Assembly: GCA_029237825.1 (NCBI GenBank)
Contig: JAQZBQ010000007.1
Coordinates: forward strand, 62,001 to 126,000
Length of the DNA stretch: 64,000 nucleotides
Source of the DNA: Bacteroidota bacterium
GTDB taxonomy: Bacteria; Bacteroidota; Bacteroidia; B-17B0; Aurantibacillaceae
Direction: 5' to 3'
Positions 57,076-64,000 of this stretch are shown piece by piece (positions within the stretch are counted from its first letter, which is position 1; the number at the start of each line of letters is the position of its first letter). The notes beneath the pieces were generated by a model, which saw only the letters and a list, made by a program, of their open reading frames with translations, ran no database searches and had not been told where the DNA came from. The position numbers and the translations under genes were made by a program.

Positions 57076-58980
57076 TCAGAGTCGCCCTTTAACAATTTCC
57101 TCAACTACAGACGGATCTAAAAGCGTCGACGTGTCTCCAAGGTTGCTAATTTCACCCTCAGCAACTTTACGCAATATCCGGCGCATTATTTTTCCACTCC
57201 TGGTTTTTGGAAGCCCGTTTACGATTTGAATTTTATCGGGTTTTGCGATGGGGCCTATGATTTTATTGACTTCCGCGATAATTTCTTTCTTAAGCATATC
57301 GTGGTTTTTTGTGGTGGAAGGAACTATTACATAGGCGTAAATTCCCTGTCCTTTAATATCGTGCGGGTAACCAACCACAGCACTTTCTACCACATCGATA
57401 TGAGAATTAATAGCGCTTTCAACTTCCGCTGTCCCAATCCTGTGCCCGGAAATATTCATCACGTCGTCAACCCGCCCGGTGATCCGGTAAAAACCGTCAT
57501 GGTCTCTTTTGCATCCATCTCCGGTAAAATACAAACCGGGATAGGTTTCGAAATATGCTTGCCTACAGCGCGCGTGATCACCATAGGTTGTTCTCACAAT
57601 GGATGGCCACGGAAATTTTATACAAAGGTTTCCCTCTACATCATTACCGGGTATTTCATTTCCTTTTTCGTCTACTAAAATCGGTTGAATTCCTGGTAGT
57701 GGCAGTGTGGCATATCCAGGCTTAGTAGGTGTAATTCCAGCTATTGCTGAAATCATAATACCGCCAGTTTCAGTTTGCCACCAGGTGTCCACTATCGGGC
57801 ATTTTTCTTTCCCTATGTTTTTGTGATACCACTGCCAGGCTTCTTCATTAATAGGTTCTCCAACACTTCCCAAAACCTTCAAGGAACTTAAATCGTAAGG
57901 AGCAACATATTGCAGACCCGCAGCCTCCAGCGCACGGATAGCTGTAGGTGCTGTATAAAAATGAGTTACCTTGTATTTATCAATAACATTCCAGAAACGG
58001 CCCGCGTCCGGAAACGTTGGAACTCCTTCAAACAAAACCGAGCTTGCCCCTGCCAGCAATGGTCCGTATGCAATGTACGAATGGCCTGTAATCCAGCCCA
58101 CATCGGCCGTGCACCAAAATACATTCTGGTTAGTATTGACATCATTCAAACCATCCATTTGAAAAACCGTTTGAAACGTATAACAGGTGTAAACCATATA
58201 CCCACCACAGGTATGAACCACACCTTTTGGTTTTCCGGTTGATCCCGAAGTATAAAGTATGAAAAGCATGTCCTCGCTATCCATTATTTCCGGTTCGCAA
58301 ACCGGCGAGGCATAAGGTACAACATCCTGCCAGATAATGTCCTTTTCCGTAAGATTGACAATCGTTCCAGTGTGTTTATACATCAAAACTTTTTCCACTC
58401 CAGGGCATTCTCTCAAAGCCTCATCCACAACAGATTTTATCGGAATGTCTTTCGGTCCGCGATATGCACCATCGCTTGTTAACACAATCTTACAATCGCT
58501 GTCCTGAATTCTTCCAGCCAAAGCAGATGATGAAAAACCGGCGAAAACTACAGAATGCACAGCGCCAATCCGTGCGCAAGCCAGCATTGCAAAAACCGAT
58601 TCAGGAATCATTGGCATGTAAATACATACGCGATCTCCTTTTTTTACACCAAGATTTTTGAGTGTATTGGCCAGTTGACATACTTCATCGTGTAAATTCT
58701 GATAAGTGATTATTCGCTTATGTCCTTCAGGGGAATTAGGCTCCCAAATGAATGCTGTTTTTCCCGAATTAAGAGGAAGATGCCTGTCAATTGCATTTTG
58801 AGTTATATTAAATTTTCCATCCACGAACCATTTCACATCCGGATCATTGAAATTCCAGTCAACAGTTTTTGTCCAACGTTTATGCCACACAAACTGATCG
58901 GCTATGGTGTCCCAGAAGTGTTCAGGATTTTCAATGGATTTCCTGTAAATCTCTCTATAATCGTCGTAAGTTCTTATCAT
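57076..58980 (-). CDS. acs: Acetyl-CoA synthetase
   Basis: Converts acetate, ATP and CoA into acetyl-CoA via acetyl-AMP. 634 residues, normal length. Motifs: Y-T-S-G-S-T-G-K-P-K-G-V (P-loop), V-D-T-W-W-Q-T-E-T-G-G, Y-F-T-G-D-G, and the catalytic lysine in P-K-T-R-S-G-K-I-M-R, where acetylation by Pat-like enzymes controls the enzyme. V-F-A-G-F-S and W-I-T-G-H-S-Y-I confirm Acs rather than propionyl-CoA synthetase. Single gene. Confidence 0.97.
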   Translation of the reverse strand: MIRTYDDYREIYRKSIENPEHFWDTIADQFVWHKRWTKTVDWNFNDPDVKWFVDGKFNITQNAIDRHLPLNSGKTAFIWEPNSPEGHKRIITYQNLHDEVCQLANTLKNLGVKKGDRVCIYMPMIPESVFAMLACARIGAVHSVVFAGFSSSALAGRIQDSDCKIVLTSDGAYRGPKDIPIKSVVDEALRECPGVEKVLMYKHTGTIVNLTEKDIIWQDVVPYASPVCEPEIMDSEDMLFILYTSGSTGKPKGVVHTCGGYMVYTCYTFQTVFQMDGLNDVNTNQNVFWCTADVGWITGHSYIAYGPLLAGASSVLFEGVPTFPDAGRFWNVIDKYKVTHFYTAPTAIRALEAAGLQYVAPYDLSSLKVLGSVGEPINEEAWQWYHKNIGKEKCPIVDTWWQTETGGIMISAIAGITPTKPGYATLPLPGIQPILVDEKGNEIPGNDVEGNLCIKFPWPSIVRTTYGDHARCRQAYFETYPGLYFTGDGCKRDHDGFYRITGRVDDVMNISGHRIGTAEVESAINSHIDVVESAVVGYPHDIKGQGIYAYVIVPSTTKNHDMLKKEIIAEVNKIIGPIAKPDKIQIVNGLPKTRSGKIMRRILRKVAEGEISNLGDTSTLLDPSVVEEIVKGRL

Positions 58981-59127
58981 ATTCGGTTGGTGTAAAAATT
59001 TAATCCATTGCTTCTTTTGTAAAATTAAAAAACAAAAACGAAGAGTTATTTAGAATCTATTTAAATAAGCACCTATGACAATCCCATGACACACGAAACC
59101 CACGTTTTAACGACCTTTACGGCAGCA

Positions 59128-60357
59128 ATGAACTCTTTTAAAATACTATCACTTACTTACAAATTAGCCCCCCTGGAGTTAATCGGAAAATTACACCTGG
59201 ATGAGAATCATCAACAGGATTACTTAGGGGGATTGAAAATACGGATGGATTTAAAAGAGTTAATGTTTTTAAGTACCTGCAACCGTGTTGAATTTATTGT
59301 TAATACAGATCGCGAGGTAACGCCGGAATTTGTTTCAGATTTATTTTACTCAATTAATTCCCGGTTAACGCCTGAGGAGCTCGCATCCCTTGTTGAAAAA
59401 ACCATCGTGTATGAAGGCGATGCCGCTTTAACTCATTTGTTCGAAGTATCTGCATCCCTCGATTCGTTGGTAGTTGGTGAAAGAGAAATTATTACTCAGG
59501 TTCGCAAGGCATATGAGTTTTGTAATTTACTGGGCTTAACCGGTGATACAATTCGCCTGGCCATTAAGCAAACTATAGAAACAGCCAAGCAGGTTTATAC
59601 GGATACCAACATAGCTAAAAATCCTGTTTCAATAGTTTCGTTAGCTTACCGCCAGTTAAGAAGTTTGGGAATAAAAAATAATGCGCGTATTGTGTTTATT
59701 GGCGCAGGAGAAACTAACTCCACCATGGCGAAGTATTTGAAAAAACATCAGTACGCCAATTTTACAGTCTTTAACCGCACACTTAGCAACGCTGAAAAGC
59801 TTGCAAAAGATTTAAATGGCAAGGCGCGTGAATTGAGCCAGGTTATGGAATTTGAAGAGGGGTTTGATGTACTGGTTACCTGCACAGGCTCGCAAAATAC
59901 GATCATTGATGAAAACGTGTATCGTTCGCTTTTGGCTGGCGATACGCAAAAAAAAGTAATAATTGATCTTGCATTGCCAGCAGACGTTGATAAAACTGTG
60001 ATTTCAAACAATGAGGTGGTTTACATAGATATCGATTGCCTGAAAAAACAAGCTGCTGAAAACTTATTGAAAAGAGAGGGCGAAATTGAAGCTTGCAAAG
60101 CAATTATCCTTCAAAAGGTTGAAGAATTTAAATTGTTGTTTCAGGAAAGAAAGATTGAACTTGCGTTTGGTGAAATTCCAAGACAAATTAAGTACATCAA
60201 AGAAACCGCGTTAAACGAGGTGTTTGCAAAAGAAATGAATGCGCTCAACCCTCAGGGGAAAGAAGTGTTGGATAAGGTGCTGAGTTATATGGAGAAAAAA
60301 TATAATGCACTAGCCATTAAAACTGCCAAGAAAGTGTTTTTAGAAGAAGATCTCTAA
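59128..60357 (+). CDS. hemA: Glutamyl-tRNA reductase
   Basis: First step of C5 tetrapyrrole synthesis: glutamyl-tRNA to glutamate-1-semialdehyde with NADPH. 409 residues from ATG 59128; an ATG at 59086 would add 14 residues with no family match. Catalytic cysteine in L-S-T-C-N-R-V-E-F, then V-G-E-R-E-I-I-T-Q-V, the NADPH Rossmann G-A-G-E-T-N and C-terminal dimer domain. First of the haem cluster (hemA, small lipoprotein, hemC-hemD, membrane protein, hemB). Confidence 0.95.
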   Translation: MNSFKILSLTYKLAPLELIGKLHLDENHQQDYLGGLKIRMDLKELMFLSTCNRVEFIVNTDREVTPEFVSDLFYSINSRLTPEELASLVEKTIVYEGDAALTHLFEVSASLDSLVVGEREIITQVRKAYEFCNLLGLTGDTIRLAIKQTIETAKQVYTDTNIAKNPVSIVSLAYRQLRSLGIKNNARIVFIGAGETNSTMAKYLKKHQYANFTVFNRTLSNAEKLAKDLNGKARELSQVMEFEEGFDVLVTCTGSQNTIIDENVYRSLLAGDTQKKVIIDLALPADVDKTVISNNEVVYIDIDCLKKQAAENLLKREGEIEACKAIILQKVEEFKLLFQERKIELAFGEIPRQIKYIKETALNEVFAKEMNALNPQGKEVLDKVLSYMEKKYNALAIKTAKKVFLEEDL

Positions 60358-60369
60358 TAAAAATTCAAC

Positions 60370-60510
60370 ATGAAACAACTTATTTTACTCCTGTTAACTG
60401 TGTTTGTTTTGGATTCCTGTAGCAGCAACAAGCCTGCATGTGGTTCCAGGAAACAGCACAAAGCAAGGAATGCGAAAATGAAACGCATGGCGCCAAGTAT
60501 GACGCATTAA
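60370..60510 (+). CDS. Tiny lipoprotein within the haem cluster
   Basis: 46 residues. Signal M-K-Q-L-I-L-L-L-L-T with lipobox L-D-S-C (Cys17), then S-S-N-K-P-A-C-G-S-R-K and a very basic end (K-A-R-N-A-K-M-K-R-M). Bacteroidota genomes contain many such tiny basic lipoproteins. It begins 12 bases after hemA. Function unknown. Confidence 0.7.
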   Translation: MKQLILLLLTVFVLDSCSSNKPACGSRKQHKARNAKMKRMAPSMTH

Positions 60511-60601
60511 TTTATCATGAGTCAAAACACTTTCAATTGTGTAATGCTTCATGTATAAAAAATAACTTATCTTGTAGCCTTTAAATTCTACTCATTAACT
60601 T

Positions 60602-62182
60602 ATGATTATCATTGGTACACGCGGAAGCGATCTCGCGCTCTGGCAGGCAAATTTCACAAAGGATCTTTTAGAAAAGCAAGGACATCAAGTTGAAATAAAA
60701 ATAATCGAAACCAAAGGCGATACTTCGCAACAATGGAATACAAGTTTTGATAAATTAGAGGGAAAAGGCTTTTTTACAAAAGAGCTGGAGGAAGCTCTGC
60801 TGGCTAAAACCATTGACGTAGCCGTTCATTCTCATAAAGACCTTCCGACAGAAAATCCGGATGGTTTGATTATCGCAGGCGTTTCTTCCCGGGAGAATCC
60901 AGCTGACTGGCTGATCATGAGAGAGGAAGCAGAGGATGATAAACAAAAGTTCAATCTAAAAAAAGGAGCGAAGATTGGTACCTCTTCAGCAAGACGAAAA
61001 TCGCAATTATTATCCTTTAGGCCCGACGTGGAAATTTCTGATCTAAGGGGCAACGTGCCTACACGTATCAAAAAATTAAGAGAAGGCCAGTACGACGCCA
61101 TTATTCTTGCTGCTGCAGGACTTGAGCGCTTAGAACTCGATCTTTCAGACTTGACGGTTGAACAGCTTGAGCCCTCAGAATTCATTCCTGCCCCTGCCCA
61201 GGGAGTTTTAGCATGGCAGATACGAGAAGACGACTACAAATTAACTGATGTATTTGACGCAGTGTGTGACTACGACGTAATGATCAACATTAACATCGAA
61301 CGCAGAATTTTAAATTTATTGGATGGCGGTTGCCAATTACCCCTTGGCGTTTTTTGTGATACCGAACTAAACGACCAGGACCGCAAATTATTTAAAGTTT
61401 CTGTGTCATGCGCTGACGCATGGGACAAGCAACCTAAACAACTCTATTACGAAACAACCAATACAGAAGATCTTCCCGAAAAAATTGTTGAACACCTACA
61501 ACGTATCACTTCAAAATCAATTTTTATTTCCCGAGAATCTCACGAAAGCAGTACCCTTAACCGATGGTTAACCCATTTGGGTTTCAAGGTTGAGAGTAAA
61601 AGTCTCATCGATTTAAAGAAACTAACGATTAAGGAACTGCCTAAAAGTGATTGGTTATTTTTTAGCAGCAAACATGCTGTGGAATTTTTCTTCATGCAAA
61701 AACCAGATATCGGCACAACAAAAATAGGTTGCATCGGGAAATCAACCTCGCAGGCCATCCGGGAACTGGGCCTGCGTGCTGACTTTATTGGTCAAAGTAC
61801 AGATACAAAACTGGTCGGGAAACAATTTTCCGCCCGCGTTGGCCTGGGAAAAGTGGTATTTCCGGTAGCAAGGGAGAGTATGAGGACCATTCAATGGCAA
61901 TTTCCTAAACAGCAAAACGTGATTGATCTTCCTGTTTACGCTGCGTTAAAAGTTCCGCACGAAATTCCGGAATCTACAGATATTTTGGTTTTCACGAGTC
62001 CAAGCAATGCCGAATCATATCTTGAAAAAAACAAGGTTTATCCGCACCAAAAAATCATCGCTATGGGCGAAGCAACCGAAAAATCATTATTGAAAGCGCG
62101 CGTTCCGGAACATCAAATTACAAAGCCATATTCTTTTGACGATATGGGGTTGTACAGGGCAATACTCCAAACCTTTCAATAA
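60602..62182 (+). CDS. Fused porphobilinogen deaminase / uroporphyrinogen-III synthase
   Basis: 526 residues. Residues 1 to about 300 are HemC: G-T-R-G-S-D-L-A-L-W-Q-A, K-D-L-P-T, G-T-S-S-A-R-R-K-S-Q and cofactor-binding C244 in D-G-G-C-Q-L-P-L-G. Residues about 303-526 are HemD: F-I-S-R-E-S, D-W-L-F-F-S-S-K-H-A-V-E-F-F, I-G-C-I-G-K-S-T and T-S-P-S-N-A. The polypeptide would make hydroxymethylbilane and close it to uroporphyrinogen III. I see one continuous frame with no stop between, so this is HemC-HemD as one protein. Confidence 0.93.
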   Translation: MIIIGTRGSDLALWQANFTKDLLEKQGHQVEIKIIETKGDTSQQWNTSFDKLEGKGFFTKELEEALLAKTIDVAVHSHKDLPTENPDGLIIAGVSSRENPADWLIMREEAEDDKQKFNLKKGAKIGTSSARRKSQLLSFRPDVEISDLRGNVPTRIKKLREGQYDAIILAAAGLERLELDLSDLTVEQLEPSEFIPAPAQGVLAWQIREDDYKLTDVFDAVCDYDVMININIERRILNLLDGGCQLPLGVFCDTELNDQDRKLFKVSVSCADAWDKQPKQLYYETTNTEDLPEKIVEHLQRITSKSIFISRESHESSTLNRWLTHLGFKVESKSLIDLKKLTIKELPKSDWLFFSSKHAVEFFFMQKPDIGTTKIGCIGKSTSQAIRELGLRADFIGQSTDTKLVGKQFSARVGLGKVVFPVARESMRTIQWQFPKQQNVIDLPVYAALKVPHEIPESTDILVFTSPSNAESYLEKNKVYPHQKIIAMGEATEKSLLKARVPEHQITKPYSFDDMGLYRAILQTFQ

Positions 62183-62219
62183 CCTCCAACAAAAAATTTA
62201 AATCGCAAGACAACACCTC

Positions 62220-62912
62220 ATGATTCCTTTCCAAAATCCGACCATATATATAGGAAATTTAAGGATCGACGAGCCTATCACAACGCTTACTGATTTTTTG
62301 TTTATAGGCGTTTGTTTTTTTGCATTTATGAAGACCAAAAATGTATCCGGAAACAAAGGAATTAATCTATACCGCTGGTTTTTTTTACTTACCGGCTTCT
62401 CGTCGTTAATTGCAGCATTAATTGGACATGCATTCCTGTATTACTTTGGAATGGAAGCCAAAATTTATGGTTGGGTAACGGGCATTATCAGTGTTTCATT
62501 TGCACAATTTGCCGCACTGTACCATACAAGAAACAGTATCTCTCCTGCCCTGTTCACGGTTTTTAAAATCGCTAACATTGTTGAGATAGTCTTTATATGT
62601 ATTCTGTTATTTGTTTTCTATTCGTTTGTTATGGTAGAAATTCATTCGGCCTATTCTCTCGTATTAAATGTTACTGTCCTGGAATGGGTCCATTATAAAA
62701 AAACCGGTTCTCCTGTGAGTAAAAACCTCGTCGCTGGTGTGGGAATAGCAGTTCTGGCGGTAATGTGCCACGTGTTTAAAGTAGCGTTTTCAATATGGTT
62801 TAATCACCTCGACCTTAGTCATATTTTCATGGCAATGAGTATATATGTTATGTATCGTGGCGTTAAACAATTTGTACCAGTCGAACACTCAACCCAATCG
62901 ATACACCCATAA
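62220..62912 (+). CDS. Polytopic membrane protein in the haem cluster, function unknown
   Basis: 230 residues with about seven hydrophobic helices. Histidines lie near helix ends: I-G-H-A-F-L-Y-Y-F, Y-H-T-R-N, V-H-Y-K-K, M-C-H-V-F-K and W-F-N-H-L-D-L-S-H-I-F. The final N-H-L-D-L-S-H motif recalls CREST-type membrane hydrolases or a haem-binding site. Between hemC-hemD and hemB with gaps of about 35 bases, so probably in the same transcript. Possibly linked to haem handling, but this rests only on location. Confidence 0.6.
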   Translation: MIPFQNPTIYIGNLRIDEPITTLTDFLFIGVCFFAFMKTKNVSGNKGINLYRWFFLLTGFSSLIAALIGHAFLYYFGMEAKIYGWVTGIISVSFAQFAALYHTRNSISPALFTVFKIANIVEIVFICILLFVFYSFVMVEIHSAYSLVLNVTVLEWVHYKKTGSPVSKNLVAGVGIAVLAVMCHVFKVAFSIWFNHLDLSHIFMAMSIYVMYRGVKQFVPVEHSTQSIHP

Positions 62913-62944
62913 GTCATTTTTCATTTAATAAGGATATAAATCCC

Positions 62945-63919
62945 ATGATCACAAACCGACCTCGCAGAAACAGAAAATCAGAAGCCATCAGGAATCTTAT
63001 TCAGGAAAATCATGTTACAGTAAACGATTTTATTTTTCCTCTATTCTTAATTGAAGGGAAAAATCAAAAATCGGAAGTGAAGTCTATGCCGGGCATTTAT
63101 CGATTAAGCCCGGATCTGCTCTTAAAAGAGATTGAGAGTTGCATGAAGTTGGGAATAATGACGTTCGATGTGTTTCCAAGTTTGGCCGATAAGTTTAAAG
63201 ATAAGACCGCAAGCGAAAGCACAAATAAAAACGGTTTGTATTTAAAGACGCTTACCCTTATTAAGAAAAAATTCCCGGAAGCATGTATTATGACCGACGT
63301 GGCGATGGATCCATACAGCAGTGACGGCCATGACGGTTTGGTTAAAAATGGCGAAATTGTTAATGATGAAACGCTGGAAATATTAGGAAGAATGGCGGTT
63401 GCGCAAGCAGAATGCGGGATAGATATTATAGGACCAAGCGATATGATGGATGGCCGCGTGGGTTACATTCGCGAATCACTGGACCAAGCGGGTTTTTCGA
63501 ACGTTTCAATCATGAGCTACACTGCTAAATACGCAAGTGCGTTTTACGGTCCGTTCCGTGATGCCTTAGATAGTGCGCCAAAATTTGGAGATAAAAAAAC
63601 TTACCAAATGAATCCTGCAAATAGTAAGGAGGCTTTAATTGAGGCGCAGCTTGACCTGGAAGAAGGCGCTGATTTTTTGATGGTAAAACCCGCGTTATCG
63701 TATCTGGATGTTATCAAAGACCTCAACGCAAATTTTGATTTACCTATCGCCGCTTACAATGTGAGCGGAGAATATGCGATGGTAAAAGCAGCGGCTGCAA
63801 AAGGATGGATTGATGGTGACAGAGTTCGGGATGAAATTTTATTAAGTATGAAGCGTGCCGGCGCATCAGTAATTCTCACCTATTTTGCAAAAGAATGGGC
63901 ATTGAAACATAAGAAATAA
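62945..63919 (+). CDS. hemB: Delta-aminolevulinic acid dehydratase (porphobilinogen synthase)
   Basis: Condenses two 5-aminolevulinates to porphobilinogen. 324 residues. Schiff-base lysines are K195 (S-Y-T-A-K-Y-A-S-A-F-Y-G-P-F) and K248 (L-M-V-K-P-A). The metal region reads T-D-V-A-M-D-P-Y-S-S-D-G-H-D-G, with Asp in place of the zinc-binding cysteines, so this is the magnesium-type enzyme. Last gene of the visible haem cluster. The remaining 80 bases to the window end show no feature. Confidence 0.96.
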   Translation: MITNRPRRNRKSEAIRNLIQENHVTVNDFIFPLFLIEGKNQKSEVKSMPGIYRLSPDLLLKEIESCMKLGIMTFDVFPSLADKFKDKTASESTNKNGLYLKTLTLIKKKFPEACIMTDVAMDPYSSDGHDGLVKNGEIVNDETLEILGRMAVAQAECGIDIIGPSDMMDGRVGYIRESLDQAGFSNVSIMSYTAKYASAFYGPFRDALDSAPKFGDKKTYQMNPANSKEALIEAQLDLEEGADFLMVKPALSYLDVIKDLNANFDLPIAAYNVSGEYAMVKAAAAKGWIDGDRVRDEILLSMKRAGASVILTYFAKEWALKHKK

Positions 63920-64000
63920 ATAGCTAGTATTCCCAATATTACTGATCCTCTTAAAAAATCCTGATTAGATAAATATAGATTGGGATTAAGATGCTTTCAC

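Noticed and set aside
57226-58995. Several long plus-strand frames (up to 150 codons) opposite acs
   Set aside because: All are antisense to a full-length acetyl-CoA synthetase with intact motifs.

Overview
The window is a moderately AT-rich stretch of a bacterial chromosome that very probably comes from the phylum Bacteroidota. The evidence is lipoprotein signals of the S-C type, a type IX-secreted CotH protein, -7 promoter elements of the form TAnnTTTG, few Shine-Dalgarno sites, a Sec-type clade II NosZ, and the coaX / outer-membrane protein / lptC / ppiD neighbourhood. I cannot place it below phylum. I see no phage, insertion sequence or CRISPR array.

Layout. 1-3169 (minus) is a two-gene non-homologous end-joining operon, ku and ligD; ligD runs off the left edge. 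3364-11053 (plus) is a run of stress and envelope genes: OmpA lipoprotein, CsbD, YtxH, two tiny membrane proteins of one family, an internally deleted Dps, an MlaE/F/D-type lipid transporter and several small unknowns. 11096-12226 holds tRNA-Leu and small lipoproteins. 12294-37481 is the core of the window, an anaerobic nitrogen-oxide region. It has two Crp/Fnr regulators, an Rrf2 regulator, the class III ribonucleotide reductase nrdD/nrdG, the NO reductase norCB with proline dehydrogenase in the same operon, a nitronate-monooxygenase-like flavoprotein, an RIC-type di-iron repair protein with DUF2249, NnrS-like and DUF59 partners, and a complete clade II nos operon (cytochrome c, nosZ, nosL, nosD, nosF, nosY). 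No nitrate or nitrite reductase is visible, so this locus handles NO and N2O only. 37486-64000 is mostly housekeeping: CotH protein, tRNA-Leu, kbl, tyrS, a hydrolase, LD-carboxypeptidase, an HNH protein with a histone-like tail, metG, a TSUP permease, ppiD, lptC, coaX, tRNA-Phe, an acyl-CoA dehydrogenase, acs, and a haem cluster hemA, hemC-hemD (fused) and hemB.

How the region works together. A palindrome of the form ATGAT-N4-ATCAT recurs in front of the crp-like gene (12385), the radical SAM gene (18011), the fasciclin lipoprotein gene (24849), ric (26304) and, in three copies, the nos operon. In four of these the distance from palindrome centre to the -7 box is the same 29.5 bp, as expected for a Crp/Fnr activator. 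Both Crp/Fnr proteins carry the same E-T-V-I-R recognition helix. A second element, shared by the rrf2 promoter and the promoter of the flavoprotein gene next to nor, lies at an identical 26.5 bp from each -7 box.

The most notable single observation is that nrdD stops before its glycyl-radical motif. The motif (R-V-M-G-Y) is carried by a separate 56-residue ORF at 14903-15073 that overlaps both nrdD and nrdG. Other points worth attention are NorB residues that depart from the canonical metal and haem ligands, NosL fused to a membrane domain with an internal lipoprotein start, and the Dps internal deletion.
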